Both the position numbers and the translations under genes were made by a program. From Acestrorhynchus altus (taxonomy: Eukaryota; Chordata; Actinopteri; Characiformes; Acestrorhynchidae): 64,000 bases of DNA. The stretch is from NCBI GenBank assembly GCA_034509495.1, contig CM067508.1:20036783-20100782 (forward strand), given 5' to 3'. The notes beneath the pieces were generated by a model. The model saw only the letters and a list, made by a program, of their open reading frames with translations. It did not search any database and was not told the DNA's origin. Numbering within the stretch: position 1 is the first letter of the stretch; each line of letters starts with the position of its first letter. Shown one piece after another: positions 62,083 through 64,000 of the stretch.

Positions 62083-63292
62083 ACACAAACACACACAAAC
62101 ACACACAAACACACACAAACACACACAAACACACACAAACACACACAAACACACACAAACACACACACACACACACACGGGAAGTCCAAGTCTGGTACAA
62201 TGCAGCAATATTCCCTGTTGAGAGCCATCACAGGACAGGCATGTGACCCTAACAGGAACAGCCAACCTTTACAAATGATTTCTGACCAATGTCATACTAG
62301 ATTACTACTCCTTAAACCTTTTCATATAAAACTACATTTATTAATTTTAATATGTCATTTACACAAATCAGCCACAACATTAAAAATGTGTAGCAAAAAC
62401 AAAACTCTGATCCATTGAGACTTGGGCTCCATAAGACCTCTGAATTTTTCCAGTGGTATCTGGCACTTATAGAAATGTTAATTTTAGCAGAACATTTTAA
62501 GTTCTGTAAGTTGTAAGGTGGGGATCCTTCCTTGGTGCACTTTTGGTGGATACTGACAAGTGCATACTGGGAACATTATTATGACACATAGCTGATTTTA
62601 CAACCATTCTGTTTTAAAATCAACTGAATTTCCTGATATATCATAATTGTGTAACTGCCTGGACATTATACAAAGACAGAGGCAAAATGATCAAAAACTC
62701 CCTATTGACTCCCTGCTCCCTGTAACAGGTCTGTAATATTTTCTGTATTTATATGAAATAATAGGGTTCAATTAGACTAGATTAGGTTAGGATTATTCAT
62801 TAAATGTTGCATAATTGGCATAAAATCAATGATAATCACTGTAAATTATAGTTTTGTTTGTTTCTACATCAAACATGAAAGATTTTGCATAATTTAAAAA
62901 GTCATTTTTTTAATTGCCCAATTTTCAATGTTAAACACATGCTGACCTGGTCAACACATTCTTAAAAATAATAGATTTTTTTTAAGCTATTGAAATGATT
63001 TGTGTAGAGTGAAAGTTACACTATTCTTAGATGTACTTTGTAAAAAACAATGAGTAGTCCTTTTTTTTTCCTTTTTCTTCTTCTTTTTTTTTTTTTTTTT
63101 TTAATACATCACTGCTCAACTGTAGCCAGACGTTCAGAGAGCAGTACGGCAGAGTTTTGTATCTATGATCTAATGCACAATTATGGGCATTAGATACACT
63201 CTTGTCAGGGTGTGTAAGCATGCATGCGTTTGCATCACTCACAAGTTCTGATTCGAGGCATCTGCTGCATGAATACAAAGGTAGGTCATGTC
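43958..63292 (-). CDS. dusp22a: dusp22a, dual-specificity phosphatase 22 (5' part off the right edge)
   Basis: Small atypical dual-specificity phosphatase; in mammals DUSP22 (JKAP) acts on JNK signalling and dephosphorylates Lck. Coding exons on the minus strand: 63292-63243, 56896-56822, 55897-55726, 44155-43958, all GT-AG with matching phases (0,2,2,0). They give 164 residues plus TGA. If the family numbering holds, exon one here starts at residue 47. The general-acid aspartate then falls at D57 (AADAS) and the nucleophile at C88 in HCLAGVSRS with R94, as in human DUSP22. The fish 'a' copy is favoured over dusp22b and dusp15 by HFKESIRFIHECRL, YGWEDCLSAVKAVRSFVGPN and a long tail with SSPFRDQEQVEALL. 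The first about 46 residues, including the Gly2 myristoylation site of the family, are not in the window. The gene lies upstream of irf8 in the same orientation. Confidence 0.95.
44156..44229 (-). repeat. (TC)n microsatellite forming the dusp22a last acceptor
   Basis: On the minus strand about 70 nt of TC repeat, with one interruption near 44185, run directly into CAG at the splice acceptor of the dusp22a terminal exon. The repeat is the polypyrimidine tract. Confidence 0.9.
44975..45140 (+). mobile_element. family M, internally deleted copy
   Basis: CACTATATGTCCTAACATTT, AAGCCCCCAGCATTGAGCTG and TTTTTTAATACCTTTGATT show both ends of the family with the middle missing. In dusp22a intron. Confidence 0.65.
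45897..46010 (+). mobile_element. family M left end
   Basis: ATACTATATGTCCAATGTTT, GACACCCCTTCTAATGAATG, then ACAGATGTGCAAATGCCCAC, broken off after about 110 nt. Confidence 0.65.
46030..47300 (+). mobile_element. LINE relic (reverse transcriptase and C-terminal part), interrupted by hAT MITE
   Basis: The left part reads TVPVPKRPGPSNFKDCRPVA and LTSHVMK, then in another frame DPLQFAYQPHLGVEDAIIYL and LNRAYAHLDNL, reverse transcriptase motifs of a fish LINE. After the insertion at 46,485-46,738 it resumes with LYAVTCWGSRLRAVDANRLN and KLIHRAG, and ends with MRHRRSFLPVAIKLYNSS. Several frameshifts and stops. Confidence 0.8.
46485..46738 (-). mobile_element. shortened hAT element inside the LINE relic
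   Basis: CGATGTACTTCTAGGGGGGT starts an inverted copy of the 12,347-13,096 element. It ends AAAGGTTAAGAACCTCTG. The terminal about 20 nt on the left are missing. Confidence 0.8.
47325..47730 (-). mobile_element. family M antisense copy with (TG)n
   Basis: AAATATTGGGACACCAG at the left, GAGTTTATCCTGCTTTTGTT, GGAGCATTGCTGTAAGG and AACAGTACTTCTCTAAGCAA lie in reverse family order. A TG run at 47702-47730 follows. Confidence 0.7.
48220..48430 (+). repeat. dispersed repeat shared with 9.93-10.14 kb
   Basis: CTTACAGTGCAAAAGC, GTAAGTGTAAAGTTTCAACA and AAGTTCCACTACAAC match the earlier copy in order. Confidence 0.6.
48575..48710 (-). mobile_element. Tc1 transposon end fragment
   Basis: GAGGCATAACATTAAAACCA, TGTTGTGTAGATCTCC and GGTCGAGGCATGGACTCTG are the antisense end of the Tc1 family whose other fragments occur at 8.04 and 62.4 kb. 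Confidence 0.65.
48950..49560 (-). mobile_element. LINE relic with rearranged domain order
   Basis: Read on the minus strand: first endonuclease wording FGKSKGGGVCFLISNAWREQ then RNVHFIESFDSPYLEYL (49,480-49,360). Next comes a C-terminal-like LYAVAFYGSRLRG (near 49,230), then reverse transcriptase IKCFEILVKDFICSSLPATL and LQFAYKQNRSTGHVALTLHT (49,180-49,000). Stops and frame changes throughout. Confidence 0.75.
49690..49960 (-). repeat. unclassified dispersed repeat, inverted copy with poly-A
   Basis: GGCAGTTACATGCTGTTTTC, ATGATACACATATAACTGC and TTCCAACTGAATTAAACGC mirror the 0.6 and 4.2 kb copies. A run of 24 A lies at 49832-49855. Confidence 0.65.
50240..51350. other. no gene seen (dusp22a intron)
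   Basis: AT-rich intronic DNA. Opposing short frames at 51,094-51,342 have no recognisable similarity. Confidence 0.4.
51360..51725. mobile_element. palindromic non-autonomous DNA transposon
   Basis: TAACATTATGACCAC at the left and GTGGTCATAATGTT at the right are inverted ends. The interior CAGCACTGAAGTGACACTGA and GATCAGACACAGCAGTGCTG is a well-known fish repeat. In dusp22a intron. Confidence 0.75.
51726..53475. other. no gene seen (dusp22a intron)
   Basis: Includes T-rich DNA at 51,960-52,280 and a T run at 52725-52745. 53,050-53,400 is less AT-rich and non-repetitive, without a recognisable exon. Confidence 0.4.
53480..53560 (+). repeat. short fish repeat (GGTACTTTATTGTACC type)
   Basis: GTAAGGTACTTTATTGTACC, GGGTACAGCCTCAGCAATAA and CTTTGTACTCTTTTAAGC match the 4.7 kb copy. 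Confidence 0.65.
53565..55690. other. no gene seen (dusp22a intron)
   Basis: AT-rich. A small CCTAACCTTAACC-rich patch lies at 54,465-54,530, and a short AAGAACCATTT repeat at 55,040-55,085. Confidence 0.4.
55726..55897 (-). CDS. dusp22a: dusp22a catalytic-loop exon
   Basis: 172 nt. The first base completes the catalytic Cys. Then come LAGVSRSTTMVVAYLMTVTS, YGWEDCLSAVKAVRSF and VGPNYGFQQQLQQFQMTHVSE in two pieces. The donor after GAG is GTATAT, non-canonical after GT but at the position conserved in human DUSP22. Reading on past it gives only nine residues and a stop. Confidence 0.96.
56230..56580 (-). mobile_element. Tc1/mariner transposase relic
   Basis: The minus strand reads VALPDLSLIEIAWDAIGPAI then NTPPLLQNLQGLSEN, a decayed form of the WPA-SPDLNPIEHLWD catalytic region. 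It lies in the intron between two dusp22a exons. Confidence 0.65.
56822..56896 (-). CDS. dusp22a: dusp22a exon preceding the catalytic cysteine
   Basis: 75 nt encoding LQHFKESIRFIHECRL and SGGACLVH, plus two bases of the catalytic Cys codon; donor GTGAGT, acceptor TTCAG. Combined with the previous exon it gives NQNLLQHF across the junction. Confidence 0.95.
57468..57887 (-). mobile_element. internally deleted Tc1/mariner element, 420 bp
   Basis: CAGGGGTTGGACAATGAAAC at the left and the inverse CAGGGGTTGGGCAATGAAAC at the right, one difference, flanked by TA on both sides. The interior keeps a helix-turn-helix-like LAGASVTKTASLCDVSRATV with YRVMS in the plus sense. The rest of the transposase is gone. 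Confidence 0.88.
57890..58670. other. no gene seen (dusp22a intron)
   Basis: AT-rich. Two overlapping short frames at 58,278-58,494 have no similarity. Confidence 0.4.
58672..59332 (+). mobile_element. family M, longest copy, with internal duplication
   Basis: ATATGTTCAAATGTTTGTGG to GTGTCCCAATACTTTTGTGC and ATATAGTGTA. The segment with CATCCTGACCTCACTA, CAAATCCTCACAGCAATGCT and CTGGACAGT occurs at 58,950-59,050 and again at 59,130-59,230. Confidence 0.8.
59340..59740. other. no gene seen (dusp22a intron)
   Basis: Mixed composition without recognisable repeat or exon. Confidence 0.4.
59745..59970 (+). mobile_element. Tc1-derived MITE-like repeat
   Basis: ATATCTAAAGCTAGAATATT, GTGTTCTTAATTAATTTC and ATGGTCATAGTTCAAGCAT follow the family layout seen at 22.7 and 63.6 kb. 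Confidence 0.5.
59975..61135. other. no gene seen (dusp22a intron)
   Basis: 60,000-60,075 has splice-like borders on the minus strand but no phosphatase similarity. The rest is ordinary intronic DNA. Confidence 0.4.
61140..61420 (-). mobile_element. L2-type LINE 3' end with (ATTTAC)n tail
   Basis: ATTTAC units at 61140-61185 precede GGCATTTAGCAGACACCCTT ATCCAGAGCGACTTAC, the antisense of the tail at 26.83 kb. It continues with antisense of the LINE C-terminus up to CCACCATTTTGGTGCCAGAA. 5'-truncated. Confidence 0.85.
61941..62178. repeat. (AC)n with 10-bp ACACACAAAC minisatellite
   Basis: Thirteen exact ACACACAAAC units in two main blocks (62001-62050 and 62081-62160) separated by pure AC. 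Long frames on both strands here are artefacts. Confidence 0.97.
62360..62600 (-). mobile_element. Tc1 transposon 3'-end fragment
   Basis: AATCAGCCACAACATTAAAA, CATAAGACCTCTGAATTT and CAGTGGTATCTGGCAC are the antisense end of a common fish Tc1 family. Confidence 0.65.
62610..63240. other. no gene seen except T/C-rich tract (dusp22a intron)
   Basis: Contains a T-rich run at 63059-63102 with CTTCTT interruptions. The long minus frame across 63,027-63,341 is in the wrong phase for the dusp22a exon. Confidence 0.5.
63243..63292 (-). CDS. dusp22a: dusp22a exon with general-acid aspartate
   Basis: 50 nt after acceptor TTCTAG, encoding DMTYLCIHAADASNQN and the first two bases of a Leu codon; donor GTGAGT. 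The AAD aspartate is the family's catalytic acid. It is too short to appear as an open frame and was found by motif. Confidence 0.93.
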
Positions 63293-63579
63293 CTAGAATA
63301 AGAACAAAAGATAATTTAAAAAACATGTAATAAGCTTGCATTCACAGTGCACAGAACAAACTGTTGATATTTCTCAGTTCCTTTTGTAAATGTACTGAAT
63401 AATACTGCACTGTACATGGCAGAAAGCTAAGAACAGCTTTAGTTGTTTGACCATACTGCCCCCATGTGGTCAAGACTATCAACAAGTTTTCTCCTCTACA
63501 CTGATTCGTATGCTCATTCACCTGTCACCCTAAACATTAAATCATCTGGGACCAAGACTAACATCAAAATGTTCAGGGT
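63293..63579. other. dusp22a intron, no gene seen
   Basis: Holds a CTCF-like sequence at 63456-63469 on the minus strand (CCACATGGGGGCAG) but no exon. Confidence 0.3.
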
Positions 63580-63800
63580 TCACACCATATCTCAAAAACT
63601 GAGAATTACAATATCATGAAAAAGTTCATTCATGTTCACAATTTAATTCAAAAAGGAAAAATTATTTTATATTAACTTCCTGTAAAGTTAAATATCTTTT
63701 ATTGTTTTGCTGATGATCAGTATACCCAGAATATCAATTCGTTTAGAAAATTTGAATAAATTACTAATCATACTGTACCAACAATACAAAGCCTAGAAAT
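63580..63800 (+). mobile_element. Tc1-derived MITE-like repeat
   Basis: CATATCTCAAAAACTGAGAA, TATCATGAAAAAGTTCATTC, GCTGATGATCAGTATACCC and TTTGAATAAATTACTAATCA are the clearest copy of this family in the window. Confidence 0.65.
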
Positions 63801-64000
63801 ATGTAACTTTAAATGTTACATATAAAACCAAATGTAAACCAAATATAAAATATGATGGTTTAGCTTTCTGAATTACCATTCAGGTTTTTTAGATGCCCTA
63901 GTACAGTCACACGAGGATGAGTGGATGCAGCACAAAGGGCGAAAAGTGGAAATGCAGAACATCCCTCTAGTGTCTCCTCATATTTGAGCTTATGAAAGGC

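Noticed and set aside
61864..62418. The longest open frames in the window (184 codons +, 122 codons -)
   Set aside because: They are translations of an AC/AAAC repeat, His-Thr or Cys-Val runs without a real protein.
63027..63341. 104-codon minus-strand frame overlapping the dusp22a exon
   Set aside because: It is in the wrong phase relative to DMTYLCIHAADAS and includes a poly-T tract.
1..64000. CRISPR arrays, rRNA, tRNA, prokaryotic operons or intact viral genes
   Set aside because: None seen. The repeated tracts are microsatellites and transposon remnants.

Overview
The window is vertebrate nuclear DNA from a ray-finned fish. It holds multi-exon genes with GT-AG introns, is AT-rich, carries many long CA/GA microsatellites, and is littered with Tc1/mariner, hAT and LINE remnants. 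The repeat mix suggests an otophysan (a characin or catfish relative), but that is a guess. No operon, CRISPR array or prokaryotic feature is present.

Only two protein-coding genes can be supported, both on the minus strand. The first is a complete irf8 (interferon regulatory factor 8): eight coding exons between 40691 and 35907, phases consistent throughout, conceptual product 421 residues. The second is the 3' part of dusp22a (dual-specificity phosphatase 22, fish 'a' copy): four coding exons at 63292-63243, 56896-56822, 55897-55726 and 44155-43958. They encode what I infer to be residue 47 to the C-terminus. The first three coding exons lie beyond the right edge. Both genes point the same way, dusp22a upstream of irf8. 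This mirrors the mammalian DUSP22-IRF4 pair, so the locus looks like the IRF8-side paralogon with its DUSP22 copy retained.

Layout. 1-35.4 kb: no recognisable gene. It holds an unclassified dispersed repeat family, two hAT elements with target-site duplications, Tc1/mariner relics, a LINE 3' end, a solo LTR, many microsatellites, and a few non-repetitive blocks, notably a CpG-rich island at 13.6-14.2 kb, that could be distal regulatory DNA. 35.4-41.1 kb: irf8 with its 3' UTR signals and a GC-rich promoter carrying GAS-like and ISRE-like sites. 41.1-43.9 kb: intergenic. 43.96-64 kb: dusp22a, whose 11.6 kb last intron is full of transposon debris and ends in a (TC)n microsatellite that forms the polypyrimidine tract of the last acceptor.

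Both genes act in immune signalling: IRF8 is a myeloid and B-cell transcription factor, and DUSP22 is a small phosphatase acting on JNK and T-cell receptor signalling. Whether they share regulation here cannot be told from sequence alone.
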